Source: Apium graveolens
Taxonomy: Eukaryota; Streptophyta; Magnoliopsida; Apiales; Apiaceae
Assembly: GCF_009905375.1 (NCBI RefSeq)
Contig: NC_133652.1
Span: forward strand, 121,913,797 to 121,977,796
Length of the DNA stretch: 64,000 bases
Direction of reading: 5' to 3'
Part shown: piece after piece, positions 9,728 through 22,900 of the stretch
How positions within the stretch are numbered: the stretch's first letter is position 1
How the letters are laid out: the number at the start of each line of letters is the position of its first letter
The notes under the pieces: model-generated
What the model saw: only the letters and a program-made list of their open reading frames with translations
What the model was told of the DNA's origin: nothing
The model's database searches: none
Program-made: the position numbers and the translations under genes

Positions 9728-10161
9728 GATTAGCAGATCGATGAGTGCTGTATTATGTATATTTTGTAGATAGAGGCAGTATAGTATTGTATGAGTGTAG
9801 CTACTGACTCTGACTGGTAGTAGTAGCAGTACGACTGTTATATCATAGGTTTTTGTATCAAGCACTGACACCTGTAGCTGGTGTTCTACCTATATATATA
9901 TATGAGATAATCTTTTGCACGTTTTCTTTATTTTATTTCCAGTCATTTAAGCATTTACATTTATTTCAGTACCATTGCATATTTACAAATGTAGTTTTAT
10001 TCACGATCATGTTGTAAAAAAAAAAAAAAAAATTTAAAACATATCATACTGTTTTATCTATTCAGTTATTTAATAAGTTATTTTATTTCTCGAATCGACT
10101 GTTTTAATATATGTTTAATATACTGTTATTAAATAAGATCCATTATTTATTTACCAGAAAA
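9728..10161 (+). other. Spacer between the extra ORF and gag of E
   Basis: Non-coding, T-rich, with a short TA repeat (about 9891-9904) and a run of about 15 A at 10016-10032. No ORF of interest. It could act as leader for gag translation. Confidence 0.6.
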
Positions 10162-13100
10162 ATGGCACCTAAGAGAAAAGCGCAGCCCGACTCATCGAAT
10201 GGAAACACCGATGGCCAAAACAATAATAAACAGATGGATCAGATGTTTAATCTCATGCAACAGCAGATGTTGATGATGCAACAACAAATGCAGCAGCAGC
10301 AACAGCAGTTCCAGCAACAGATGTTACAGCAAGCCGCTCATCCAGGACATCAAATACCACCAGCAGCACCTATGATTACTTTCAAGCAATTTTAGTCGGT
10401 GAAGCCACCGGAATTTATGGGTTCCACAGATCCTACAAAAGCGAGAGCTTGGCTGAAAGAGATGGAAAAGGCTTTTTCGTTGGTAAAGGTTGAGGAAGAG
10501 CAGAAGACAGATTTCGCTAGCTATTTTCTAAAAGGCGAAGCTAATTACTGGTGGGAATCAAAGAAAGCTTTGGAAGAAGGTGTGGTGACCTGGAACAGAT
10601 TCACTGATCTTTTCTTGGAGAAATATTTTCCTCGTTTTATGAAGAACCAGATGGAGATCAAGTTCCTGGAGCTGAAACAAGACAACTTATCGGTTGCGGA
10701 TTATGAAACCAAGTTTACTGAATTGGCAAGGTTTGTTCCAGAGCAGGTGGATACGGACGAGAAGCGGGCCAAGAGATTTCAGCAAGGACTGAAACCATGG
10801 ATTCGTAGCAGGGTAGCTGTGTTTGAATTGACAACTTATATGGCTGTTGTTCAGAAGGCTATGATTATTGAAGGAGAAAGCGAAGCAGCTCAGAAAGAGA
10901 AAGGACCAGGAAATTTTCAGAATCGTTTCAACAAAAGGCCGGGATTTCAAGCTCGGGGAAAAGTAAATTTCAAAAGGCCAGAGCAGAACAATCAGAGGAT
11001 GGGAAATCGACTTCCAGCCCCAATTCAGCAGAGACTTATCCGACCGCTTATACCTGATTGCAGAACGTGTGGTAGAAAGCATACAGGAGTTTGCAACAAG
11101 CTAAATGTTACGTGTTTCAAGTGCAAGCAAAGGGGACACTATTCTGGAGAATGTCCAATGGGAAAGGCAGAAGTTACTTGTTTCCAATGTGGGAGAAAAG
11201 GACATATCGCCAAAGACTACAGAGGAATTGCAATGGCTGCCAGTATTCCAAGAATTTTAGCATTACCTCCACCTCCACTACCACAGCAAAATCAGCCCAG
11301 AGCAAGGACTTTCAACATGTCAATGAAGGAAGCGGTACAGAGTCCGAATGTGGTTGCAGGTACACTCCCTGTAAATTCCGTAAATGCTTTGGTATTGATT
11401 GATTCAGGAGCTACTAGATCTTTTATTTCTGAAGCTTTTATCTCTAAGATAGATTGTGAGATTCAGTGGTTGGATGAAGTGTTAGTCATAAAATTAGCGA
11501 ATAATGATCAGGTTGCAGTAGATCGAGTATGTCCGAGCTGTGATATTGAGATAGGGAGATGTCATTTTTCAGTTGATTTGATACCTTTTAGGTTAGGGGA
11601 GTTTGATATTATTTTAGGAATGGATTGGCTGTCTAGTAATAATGCTCAAATTGACTGTGCGAATAAGAGAGTGAAATTGCAAACTGAAGAAAATGAAACG
11701 GTAATATTTAAAGGTGAGAAACAAAAGCAGAAATTCCTATCAATAATGCAGACGAGAAGATTGCTACGTCAAGGATGTCAAGCTTATTTAGCCTATGTAC
11801 GGGATGTTGATAAGGGAGATTTGAAGATTGAAGATATTCCTGTAGTTTATGAATTTCTTGATGTTTTTCCGGACGAATTACCAGGACTTCCACCAGATCG
11901 AGAAATCGAGTTCACTATTGACTTGACGCCAGGGACTGAACCAATTTCGAAAACTCCATATCGAATGGCACCTGTTGAAATGAGGGAATTAGCAAAGCAG
12001 TTGCAAGAACTTCTTGATAAAGGAATTATAAGGCCAAGTGTATCCCCATGGGGTGCGCCAGTATTGTTCGTGAAAAAGAAGGATGGTAGTATGCGACTGT
12101 GTATTGATTATCGTGAGCTGAACAAGTTAACTATCAAGAATAAATATCCTTTACCTCGCATTGATGATTTATTTGATCAACTAAAAGGAGCAGCATGGTT
12201 TTCGAAAATCGACTTACGATCAGGCTATCATCAGTTAAAGATCAAGGCCGAAGATATTCCAAAGACAGCGTTTAGAACAAGGTACGGACACTATGAATTT
12301 CTTGTAATGGCTTTTGGATTGACGAATGCACCTGCAGCGTTTATGGATTTGATGAATCGAATATTCAAGAAGTATTTGGATAAGTTTATCATTATATTTA
12401 TTGATGACATCTTGATCTATTCAAAGACGGAAGAAGAGCATGCAGCGCATTTAAGAACGACATTGGAGATATTACGGAAGGAGCAGCTTTATGCAAAATT
12501 TTCCAAATGCGAATTTTGGTTGAAAGAAGTGCAGTTTCTAGGGCACATCATCAGCAGAGAAGGCATTCAAGTTGATCCAGCAAAGATTGAAGCTGTGTTG
12601 AATTGGGAAAGACCAAAGACGCCGACAGAGGTTCGAAGTTTCTTAGGTTTGGCAGGATATTATCGAAGATTTGTCAAAGATTTTGCGAAGATAGCAACAC
12701 CGCTGACCAAGTTAACTCGACAAAGTGAAAAGTTCGAATGGAATAGTAAGTGTGAAGAAAGTTTTCAAGAGTTGAAGAATCAGTTGGTGACGGCACCAGT
12801 ATTAGTACTGCCAGACGAGCAAGGAAATTTTGTTATTTACAGTGACGCTTCATATCGTGGTTTAGGATGTGTGTTGATGCAACATGGTAACGTCATTGCA
12901 TATGCGTCGAGACAACTTAAACCTCATGAGCAGAAATATCCTACGCATGATCTGGAATTGGCAGCAATTGTATTTGCATTGAAGCTGTGGAGACATTATC
13001 TGTACGGTGAAAAATGTGAAATCTACACGGATCATAAAAGTCTGAAGTATATCTTCACGCAAAAGGAACTAAACATGCGACAACGTCGATGGCTGGAATT

Positions 13101-14715
13101 GATTAAAGATTACGATGTTACAATCAGTTATCATCCAGGAAAAGCAAATGTTGTAGCAGATGCGCTAAGCAGAAAAGAAAGATTGAATCGGTTAACTTCA
13201 TGCGAAGAATTGGCCAAGGAATTCGACAAATTGGAAATCGAAATTCGTATTCCCAATGAATCTGCAGAAACTATCTACGCTATGACTTTCCAACCAGAAT
13301 TGCTGGAAAAGATTCGCCGTTGTCAAGAAGAAGTGATGAGTCAAGACGACAACTTAACAGGAGAAGAGATTACAACTCAGAAAGATAATAAAGGAATTTT
13401 ACGTTTTGCGTCAAGAATCTGGATCCCTAACGTGGCAGAATTAAAAGAAGAAATTATGCGAGATGCGCACAATTCGAAGTATTCCATTCATCCAGGAAGC
13501 ACGAAAATGTATCGCGATTTGAAGGAAAACTTTTGGTGGCCGAATATGAAGAAGGAGATAGCAGAATGGGTGAGTAAATGCTACACATGCCAGCGAGTTA
13601 AAGCAGAACACCAACGTCCGAGTGGGTTATTGCAACCATTAGACATTCCAGAATGGAAATGGGAACATCTAGCGATGGATTTTGTGGTAGGACTACCGAG
13701 GACTAGGGCAAATCATGATGCGATATGGGTAATCATTGACAGACTTACGAAGTCGGCACATTTTCTACCAATTAATGAAAGATTTTCGCTCGACAAATTA
13801 GTGCACATGTATCTCAAAGAAATTGTGATGCGTCATGGAGTACCAGTATCAATTGTATCGGATCGAGATCCTCGTTTCAATTCAAGATTTTGGAGACAAT
13901 TCCAAGAATGTCTAGGAACGAAGTTGAATATGAGTACAGCTTATCATCCGCAAACTGACGGCCAAAGTGAAAGGACAATTCAAACGATTGAAGACATGCT
14001 ACGAGTTTGTGCGATCGATTTTGAAGGCAGTTGGGATGAACATTTACCCCTAGTGGAATTTTCTTATAATAATAGCTATCACGCCAGTATTGGAATGCCA
14101 CCGTATGAAGCATTATATGGGAGGAAATGTAGATCACCCGTGCATTGGGATGAAGTTGGAGAACGCAAGATTTTGGGTCCAGAATTAATTCAGCAGACAA
14201 AAGAAAAGATTAATCTTATTCGAAAACGAATCGAGGCAGCACAAAACAGACAAAGCAGATATGCAAACCAAGCCAGGAAGGATATGGACTATCAGGAAGG
14301 AAAACACGTATTGCTCAAAATATCGCCATGGAAAGGATTGACCAGATTTGGCAATAAAGGGAAATTGAAGCCACGATATGTTGGACCATTTGAGATTTTG
14401 AAGAAAATTGGGAAGGTTGCGTATGAGTTAGCTCTACCACCCCATATGCAGCACATTCACAACGTATTTCATGTATCTATGCTTAAGAGGTATAATCCTG
14501 ATACAAGGCATGTAATAGAGTATGGACCAGTAGAACTTCAGGCAGATTTGTCATACGTAGAACAGCCAATAAGAATTCTAGATAGGCAAGAGAGGGTATT
14601 AAGAAATAAGTCTGTGTCATTAGTGAGAGTTTTATGGAGAAACCCAGTGGTTGAAGAATCAACCTGGGAGCTTGAAAGTGAAATGCTAGAAAAGTATCCT
14701 CAGTTATTTGCATAA
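10162..14715 (+). pseudogene. gag-pol: gag-pol polyprotein of E (chromovirus), nearly intact with one amber codon
   Basis: ATG 10162 (MAPKRKAQPD) starts a glutamine/methionine-rich N-terminus. Codon 78 is TAG (10393-10395), and the same frame then stays open for 1438 codons to 14715. Domains by residue from ATG 10162: gag about 80-230; first zinc knuckle [14 protein letters not shown] near 318; a second knuckle near 338 whose last Cys is Tyr (GHIAKDY); protease IDSGA near 411; reverse transcriptase with FIDDIL near 746; RNase H (YSDAS, TDHKS) 890-960; integrase zinc site 1100-1146 and catalytic D, D, E near 1171, 1232 and 1266; C-terminal chromodomain 1466-1517 ([18 protein letters not shown]). 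The only clear lesions are the amber codon and the lost Cys. CAG-to-TAG by cytosine deamination is a likely origin. Confidence 0.9.
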
Positions 14716-14741
14716 TTAGATTCTGAGGACAGAATCTTGTT

Positions 14742-14754
14742 AAGGGGGGGAGAA
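14742..14754 (+). other. Polypurine tract of E
   Basis: AAGGGGGGGAGAA directly before the 3' LTR start TGTAACGACCGAGC; primer for plus-strand synthesis. Confidence 0.85.
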
Positions 14755-17700
14755 TGTAACGACCGAGCAATTACACTTGTATTATATTATAATAATAATA
14801 AATTATGTGTATTATTATGTGATTAAATGTGTTAAGTCGTTGAACCCTGACTGCTATGTGTTATGTGTTGGTTGTTTTGATCCAAACGTGTTTTGGATAT
14901 TTATTGAACGTTTTATCGTCAGTTATATATATTATATCAAAACCTGTACAGCTCAAAACTATGTTTTAAAAGCCCGTATTTCAAACAAAATCATTGGCCC
15001 TATTTTGCCAAAAATGTCCTATACCGTATCGCTATTCTGAACCCCTAGACGTTTTACCAATTGACCTTTTTCGCGAAAAACGACTTTTTCCGGACCCCTT
15101 CGGGTACCAAAAGCCCCACAAAAATCACATTTTTATTTTTATATGATCATGAAATTATCATATATCATTTTTCTTTGCATTTTTGTAATATTCGCAATTT
15201 TTGGGAATTTTAGTATTTATTTTACATTTATTGGATATTTAAAAATTCAATAATAATACCCAAAAATTATAAAAATTGGGGCCAAATATTTTTATTAGGA
15301 GTGTAATTAGCCCCTTAATTTTATTTGGGGATATTAATTTCCATAGTATAAATAGCTGAATTATTATTAATTTTTAGTTAATTAATTATTAAAAAAAAAT
15401 CAGAAAAAAATAAAAGAAAAAGAAAGGGGATTAGGGTTAGGGTTTGGTGAAGAACAACAGGAGGATCAAAGCACAAATTGAAGGTGTTTCTGTTCATCAA
15501 ATCGAACATGTAAGTATCCGTTGTGAAGCTCTTTCGATTCTCTATCTGATTATATAATCGTTTTTGTTGATTAATTAGTCGATTTTTAATTCATAATTTT
15601 CGGGTTAATTCATGAATTCGGGTTTTTAGTTTGACTGATTGTTTGATGTTGTTGTTGTTGGGAACGATTAGATCGTCGAATTTCTGACTGTTTAGCACCG
15701 GTTTCATCGGATTTCGTTTAGGATTTAGGTTCGCTGGAGAACCGCCGTCGCGGCGGCGTTCTCGAACTTTCCGGCGCCGTGTTCGATGAGGAAGGACGAG
15801 AAAGGTCGTGTTCGGGTTGCTGTGGAACAGGAACGTGAAGAAACGGTGAGGAATCGAGGTGTCGTTGTGGTTCGTCGTCGAATCGAAGCTCGCCGGAGAT
15901 TTCCCCGCCGGCGTCGGGTTTCAGTCCAGGCGGCTGTGTTCTTGAGCGACCCGGGTTCGACCCGGTTGCAACCCGGTTTCGACCCGGGTTCAATCCTAAA
16001 AACCCTAAATCCTGTTCATGTGTTTGTGTTTCTGATTAAATTAATTATTTATTTATATTTTAGTAATTAAAATCAGTTTTTATTAATTCTAAAAATATAA
16101 TAAAAATTAGATTTAAATTCTGAAAATTATTATTAATAATTTCTAAATTATTTTATTAGTTTAGAAATTCGAAATTAGTTATTAATTTAATTATTTAATT
16201 ATTTATCTAATTATTTATTAGTTATTTAATTAATTAATAATTAGGTAATTAATTAATAAATAAGTAATCGAATAATATGATTAATAATCCGATAATTAGT
16301 TAATATTACGAGTAACTCGTATTTATGCGAGTAGGGATTCGATAATTAGAATTATTATTCGACCGATAATTGTTCGAAGGATATCGTAATAATTATTCGT
16401 ATCTAATAATTAAATATAGATAATTAAGTGATTAATTAATCGTATAGGTATAGTAATAATAGCGATTCGATAGTTATTCGAGAATTGCGAGTAGTTCGTT
16501 GTTATACGAATGATTAATCGTTAAGTGATTTATAATTCGAGTAATTGGTAGTTATTCGATAAATAGCGTATCGGTTAAATAAGTTGATTGATTATTTGTA
16601 AATAATCGATCTAATCGAATAAATATCGATAAGTTATAAATATTATAATAAATTGTGATTAATCCTGATAATTAGAGATTTATTATTTTAGATTATTAAA
16701 TAAGCAATTATTAATTATTTATTAGTTATTTATTTATTCAATATTTAAAAAGTGATTAATTATTTCGATAATTAATCACATAATTTTCAATAAATCGTAA
16801 CTTCTTCATTTTAACTCCAAAAATTATAAAAAAATTATTTTTGACTTTGATTTTTCTTAAATAATTATGTAAAAATTATTTTAGGATTTAAAAGGTTGTA
16901 ATAATTATTTATATTGAATAATAAATTAAATCATCCGTATTTACTTCATAACAATTCAACCGTTAGTCCGATTTGAGTGAAACGAAGACCTCTAGACTCA
17001 GAAAAATGAGACGAATCCAATAAAAATGGTTGTAAGTTATAATTTCTTCTGAAAAAGAGTGGTTTGGTGATAATTGATAGTTCGTAGGTCCTAGTAGGGA
17101 TATAATTGAGCCGAATAAATCCCGAAAAATTATAATAAAATCAGATACGACTAGTAATGCAGGTATAAGCCCAGAATTGATTCTAAAAATAATTATAAAT
17201 CTAGAAATTAATTATGTGCTTTACGTGCTACGTACTTTATGTGATTATGTGAATAGATGTGCTGTATAAATGTATGTATATATATATATATATATATATA
17301 TGCGAGTCAGATAGAAACGCATGGGTAGACTGATAAGGTTGCGTGATATCAATTCAAGATACACGTATGTAGTAAATTATCTAAACACCTATCTTTCCAT
17401 GATTTGTTCAGTGTTAGCAAGGCAGAGCAAGGTAGGGTCAGAAGGCAGTGAGTTAAACCAGGTTAAGTACGCGCAAGGCAAGTTTTTCCCCTATTCTAAA
17501 TTCAGAATAGTGATTTATATTTCCTTTCTATCGTATCGATTCTCTTTGATAATCATTGTTCATATACACTGTTACCTACTTATTATCACTTGTTCCATTT
17601 CATTTCAATTCTTGATTTACCCAATTTATTGAATTCCCTGTTCATATTTCAATTCCTTTACCCTTGTTACATATAGTCTGGTATATCCTGGTGTTGGGAT

Positions 17701-18012
17701 ATATCAATAGCATTCCGATTATTCCGGATGCTAAGCCTTGGACTGGATGGTTACTTTACGGGCTGGGTTTTACCCAAACCATTATTTAATAGGCCATAGT
17801 TGCCTGAGTACTCCTAATGTTGGTTGGGTCTATGCAGTTGGGTATAGATCCGTACTATATTCTGACTGATCAGCAGGTTATAGTGCATATGTTGGTTATT
17901 GTTTCCAGTCTTGTTCATTTGGCACTCGCCATCATTGGCAAATTACTATTCGATGCAGATACAGATGGTTGTTACAACCAGCAGCTTATTGTCTCTCATT
18001 TCTCGTTCTCTA

Positions 18013-18013
<1 letters not shown>

Positions 18014-18061
<48 letters not shown>
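18014..18061 (+). repeat. TA dinucleotide microsatellite in the 3' LTR of E
   Basis: About 24 TA units immediately before the splice-acceptor-like TTTTTGCAG. The 5' LTR has only a short tract at the same place. Because LTRs are identical at insertion, this expansion or contraction happened afterwards. Confidence 0.9.
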
Positions 18062-18063
<2 letters not shown>

Positions 18064-18136
18064 TGCAGGCTTGTTGAGCAATTTTGGCTCATCCCTTTTT
18101 ATTGTTACTCCTATTGTTTTACAGTTAAAGTAGAAA

Positions 18137-18253
18137 ATGAAACCCATCAGGACCCGCATAGTCAAGAAGCGAGTCAAGCAGCGGGACCCTCTTATACCAA
18201 GAGTGTTCCTTCCTATTCCCGAAGAGAGTTTTGAATTGCCAGATCAGGTGTAG
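18137..18253 (+). CDS. Small LTR-encoded ORF of E, 3' copy
   Basis: Same 38-codon ORF as at 8349-8465. Identity between young LTR copies is expected and is not by itself evidence for selection. Confidence 0.25.
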   Translation: MKPIRTRIVKKRVKQRDPLIPRVFLPIPEESFELPDQV

Positions 18254-18561
18254 CAGGATAAGTAGTAATGTTGGGTTGAATAAAAGTTTTGTGTAGTTTG
18301 AATAAAAGATTGCGTAGTGAAACTGTAGATAGAATAAAGTTTTGTAATAAAGAGAGTTCTTGAGACAGGTTTTATTTAGTTGGGTTTGTAATAAAGTGTA
18401 GTGCATGATTCTTGTTTCCAAACTCAAACCTTAAAAGATCCTGAGTAGTGATAGCTCGGGGTAATTATTATATTTATATTCCGCTTGTGCAGGTATAGTT
18501 GGTAATTGTTGTTAATAATGCCCCAAATCTATACCCCGGATTTGGAGGGTGTTATAAGTAT

Positions 18562-19405
18562 GAATGATTAAATTGAATTGGTTGGGGTTGTTATGATGTG
18601 ATAAGGATGGATGTTGGTTGTATGTTGGATTTGAGGTTGATTTGGAATGGGTTTGAATGGTTTAAAATATTGGAAATCGCGTAAACATAGCCGTCGTAAC
18701 GTCCGAGTTTCTTTGGACTGTTTTTGTGCATAACATTAGGACCCGAGCACCCCCTGCTAGATTATGACCACTGCCATGTTTAGATAGCTCATGTTACGAG
18801 CTTCGTTTTGATATGTAGTTCATTCGATTTCGATGCACGGTTTAGGAGAAACGACTGTTTCAAGTAACGGCGTTTCGTGAACGAAACTTTTCCCCTCGCC
18901 TTACTTTGAAACATAGGTTAAAGACCAATAAGGGTTAATTAATGTATGAAACATTTATGGTAATTGTGTTAGGCAGTTGGTAAGACACTCGCGAAGGAAT
19001 CGCTTTAAAACTCGTAAAGGTTAAATTATTAAAAATGGTGGAGCCGAGGGTACCCGAGTGACTTAAGCGAATCAGTGAGCGCAAAACAAGCGTTAGAGTC
19101 TAAGTTAGTTAAAGTATAGATTTACAAGTGACTTTGGTTTAATTCCAACTTACTTGTTGTTTATAGGTTACCAGACTCGTCCCGAGCCATTCGTAACCCC
19201 AGTCGCTCAGGCAAGTTTTCTACCCGTTATACTGTTGTTGTGATGTAAATATATGTATATGCATTATCTTGTGATAAGTGCATGATTGTTATTAGCAATT
19301 TTTGCGATATATTGGAGCATGCTGATATGGTATATATGCATGTCTGTTTGATAATCTGGTTATCTATCTGTTGATTTCAATGCTTATAGTTGCATAATAC
19401 CTATG
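18562..19405. mobile_element. Solo LTR D, second piece
   Basis: Continues D between elements E and F. No coding frame is recognised. It holds GTAACG-type sequences, a CAGACTCGTCCCGAGCC segment and an AT-rich end. It is joined to the first piece by the AGTAT target copy and to the third by CTATG (19401-19405 and 30256-30260). Confidence 0.75.
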
Positions 19406-19953
19406 TGATAGGGATAAATAAATCCTGATTTTATTAATAATGGGCTGCTGGACCCAATAATAAGATGTATAATATTCAGACCAGAAAGGTTAAGCCTGAC
19501 GGACCAGATCAGGCCTGGTGGAATAAAAAAAGGCCCAAAAAGCCCTGATTATTAATTAATTTCGTAATTAATTAATAAGGGAGAAATCAGATGTTGAAAA
19601 GAGTCCCGATAAGGATATAAGTCCTTAGAGATTAGCCTCAAGGGGACCTAAAAGGATAAGGAATCAGCTTCCTACTTCCTAGGACTCCTAAGTCTATCCT
19701 AATTCAGAGGCTTATCCACCAAGTCTCCTATACCAAGTCCAATTCAAGGACTCCCACATCTATATAAGGGGTCTCACCCCCACCAATCAGAACTACGTTT
19801 TTTGACTTGATCCTTGGCAATCAGCAAGGTACGTAGGCATCTTGTTAAGGCAGATTGAGTCACGAAACACAAGAGCAGTCAAACCGAGCCTCGAAGCTCA
19901 CGTTCCTTAGTATTAAATACAGCAATTATATATAGTAGTTTTAATCCATAACA
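19406..19953 (+). repeat. 5' LTR of element F
   Basis: 548 bp, TGATAGGG to CCATAACA. Contains an inverted-repeat stretch built on TTAATTAATTTCG/CGTAATTAATTAA (about 19549-19578) and a TATA box CTATATAAGG at 19760-19769. It ends just before the primer site. Confidence 0.95.
19760..19769 (+). promoter_or_regulatory. TATA box in the 5' LTR of F
   Basis: CTATATAAGG followed by GGTCTCACCCC. The transcription start is expected near 19790. The same box occurs in the 3' LTR near 30062-30071. Confidence 0.7.
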
Positions 19954-19955
19954 TT

Positions 19956-19973
19956 TGGCGCCGTCTGTGGGAA
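19956..19973 (+). other. Primer binding site of F
   Basis: TGGCGCCGTCTGTGGGAA, two bases after the LTR. This type is usual in Tat and Athila lineages; the matching tRNA was not determined here. Confidence 0.8.
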
Positions 19974-19989
19974 ATACGCAACAACAACC

Positions 19990-22900
19990 ATGGCGAGAAC
20001 ACGGAGAACAACCAGCACTTTGGAGGAGGGAACACCATCAGGGACAACCCAGGTGATTTCATCAACCGTGGAGGTTCCTCCCCATTCAACTTATGCATCT
20101 ACTCAGGAGGAAGCCCAGACAGGGGCAACTCATCCTCAGCCACAAGGGACAACTCCCCCGACTGTTCAAGGTACGAATCCTCAAGTTCAACAAATACATA
20201 TACCTGTGAATTCTCGACCCGTCGGGTATGAATACTCAACTATTGTTACTACTAACCCCCCTTATGGGATGCCCCTTCACCCTGAGGTTGGAGGAAGTGG
20301 ATATGCTGGGCGAAGCGAAGCACGAGGGCGGTCGCCCCCCTATATACGAGGTTTGGATCCTATCCCTGAGGATCGGGAATTTTCTGGTCCATACACTGAG
20401 AGAGACTCCGAATCTTCGGATGATGAAGTGGCCCCGAGAAGGAGGCGTCCTGGAAAAGAGCCAATGCCCGATGGAAGGCAACGCCCCCAAAGCACCCCAG
20501 GGGCGAATCCCCAAGAAGTGCAGGAAAAGATCAGGGCTCATGAGGCTGAAATCCAAAGGCTGAGGCGTGATTTGGAGGCTTACCAAGCCACCAGACCCCA
20601 CATACCTCCTAGGGGGAGAAATCCTCCTCCTATCATAGACCTGGATGGTCCGGTAAGAAGAAGGGCTTCTGTCCCAAGAACTGATCCAAGCAATCTCCTT
20701 CCCCTTGGAGATCCTGATGATCCAACTCCACCCTTCACAGAAGAGATAATGAATGCCCATATCTCAAGAAAATTTAAGATGCCCACTATCAAAGCCTATG
20801 ATGGCACGGGAGACCCCGCTAATCATGTTAGGACATTCTCTAATGCACTGCTGCTGCAACCCGTGAATGATGCTATAAAATGTCGGGCCTTCCCTCAAAC
20901 CCTGTCGGGTATGGCTCAAAGATGGTACAGTCGCCTACCCCCAAATTCTATTGGATCATTCAGAGAATTAAGTCAGGCTTTTATTAAGCAATTCATCAGT
21001 GGAAGAGTCCATGAGAAAAGTTCAGCATCTCTTATGAGTCTTGTGCAGGGAGCTAAAGAATCCTTAAGAGATTACCTAAATCGTTTTACAAAGGAGGCTT
21101 TAAAAGTCCCAGACCTTGATGATAAGGTAGCCATGATAGCGCTGCAACAAGGAACTAGGGATGAGTTTTTCAAGATGTCTTTGGCCAAACGACCCCCTGA
21201 GAGCATGTTGCAGCTCCAAGAGAGGGCAGGGAAGTATATCAAGGTTGAAGAGAGTATGAGGAAGACCGTAGTAAGTAATGAGCCCACTGGAGGCAAGAAA
21301 CGAAAAACTGATTTGGAGTACATCGCTAAGGATAAGTATCCTAGAACTGAACAAAACCCTGATTCAACCCCCAAGAAGGGAGGACCTGGGCAAAAGTTCA
21401 CTGAATACGCTAAGCTGAATGCCCCCAGAAGTCAGATTTTGATGGAGATTGAGAAAGACAGAGATATTCGCTGGCCTAAGCCCTTGAAGGCTGATCCCGC
21501 CAAGCTAGATAAGGGCAAGTATTGCAGGTTTCACAAAGATGTTGGCCATGACACCGATGAGTGTAGGCAGTTGAAAGATGAAATTGAGTTTTTGATTCGA
21601 AAAAGAAGGCTGAACAAGTATACTGGAGATGGAGGAGACAGAAACAATAATGGAAGGAAGAACTTTGAAGATCGTAGGAGGGACCAAGATGATCAGGGGC
21701 GGAATCCCCAACCTAGAGGACCAGTTATAAACACCATTTATGGAGGGCCGAGACCTCGAGGGCCTGTAATAAACACGATCTTTGGAGGTCCAACTGCTGC
21801 TGGATTGTCCAAAAATTCCAGAAAGGCATATACTAGAGAGGTTATGCATATTGTTGGAGAAGCCCCGAAGAGGGCCAGGACAGAAGTAACATTGGCTTTT
21901 GATGATTCCGACCTAGAGGGTGTGAAGTTTCCCCATGACGACCCACTGGTCATAACGCCGATAATAGGAAATAGCCCGGTTAAGAGGGTCCTTGTGGATA
22001 ATGGTGCTTCTGTGGATATCTTGCTCCACGACACCTTTCTAAGGATGGGGTATAACGACTCCCAGTTGACACCAACCGACATGCCGATATATGGATTTGC
22101 TGGAGTAGAATGTCCTGTGGAAGGGATAATTAAATTACCAACCACCATAGGTACGGAGCCAAGGCAAGCAACGCAGATGCTGGATTTTGTGGTGGTAAAG
22201 GCTAGTTCAACTTATAATGCTATCATGGGGAGAACAGGGATACATGCCTTCAAGGCAGTCCCCTCTTCCTACCATTCAGTCATGAAGTTTCCCACCCGAA
22301 ATGGGATTGGAGAAGAGAGGGGAGATCAAAAAATGGCTAGAAGCTGTTATGTGGCCTCTTTGAGGGCAGATGGAGTCGGGGGGCAGGTTCTTCCTATTGA
22401 AGATATGGATGTTCGAGAAAATGATGAGAATAGAGGAAGGCCAGCAGAAGAATTGGTTTCGGTTCCTTTAGATCCCAAGAATCCTGAGAGGATGACTTTC
22501 ATTGGAGCTACATTAGAGGAGCCCCTTAGAGGGAAGTTAGTGAAATTTTTGCAAGAAAATAGTGATGTGTTTGCATGGTCAGCAGCTGATATGCCAGGCA
22601 TAGACCCGGGGTTAATTACCCACAAGTTAAACGTGGATCCAAGCCGGAAGACAGTGAAACAAAAGAAAAGAAATTTTGCCCCGGAAAGACAAGAGGCTAT
22701 AAAGCAGGAAGTGGAAAAGCTCTTAGAGGCTGGTTTCATTGAGGAGATTCAATTTCCGGAGTGGTTAGCAAACCCTGTAATGGTGAAGAAGGCTAATGGA
22801 AAGTGGAGGATGTGTATAGACTTCACCGATCTGAATGATGCATGCCCCAAAGACTGTTTTCCGCTGCCTAGAATTGATACTTTGATTGATGCCACCGCTG

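Larger units (their letters stand above)
5006..18556 (+). mobile_element. Gypsy element E, chromodomain (Tekay/Del-like), full length
   Basis: Complete LTR retrotransposon of 13.55 kb flanked by the 5-bp repeat AGTAT (5001-5005 and 18557-18561). It has two 3.8-kb LTRs, a primer site, an extra ORF ahead of gag, gag-pol with the order gag, protease, RT, RNase H, integrase and chromodomain, and a polypurine tract. The LTRs look almost identical apart from single-base changes, an internal TA-repeat expansion in the 3' copy and a few one-base gaps, so the insertion is recent. It sits inside the LTR of a related element (D). Confidence 0.95.
14755..18556 (+). repeat. 3' LTR of element E
   Basis: 3802 bp, matching the 5' LTR along its whole length with scattered single-base differences (for example the ninth-tenth dozen of bases GAGG versus GAGC). 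The largest length difference is a TA microsatellite at about 18014-18061, which is only about 12 bases long in the 5' copy (near 8262-8272). A second TA tract at 17278-17301 is also longer than its partner. The target copy AGTAT follows at 18557-18561. Confidence 0.95.
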
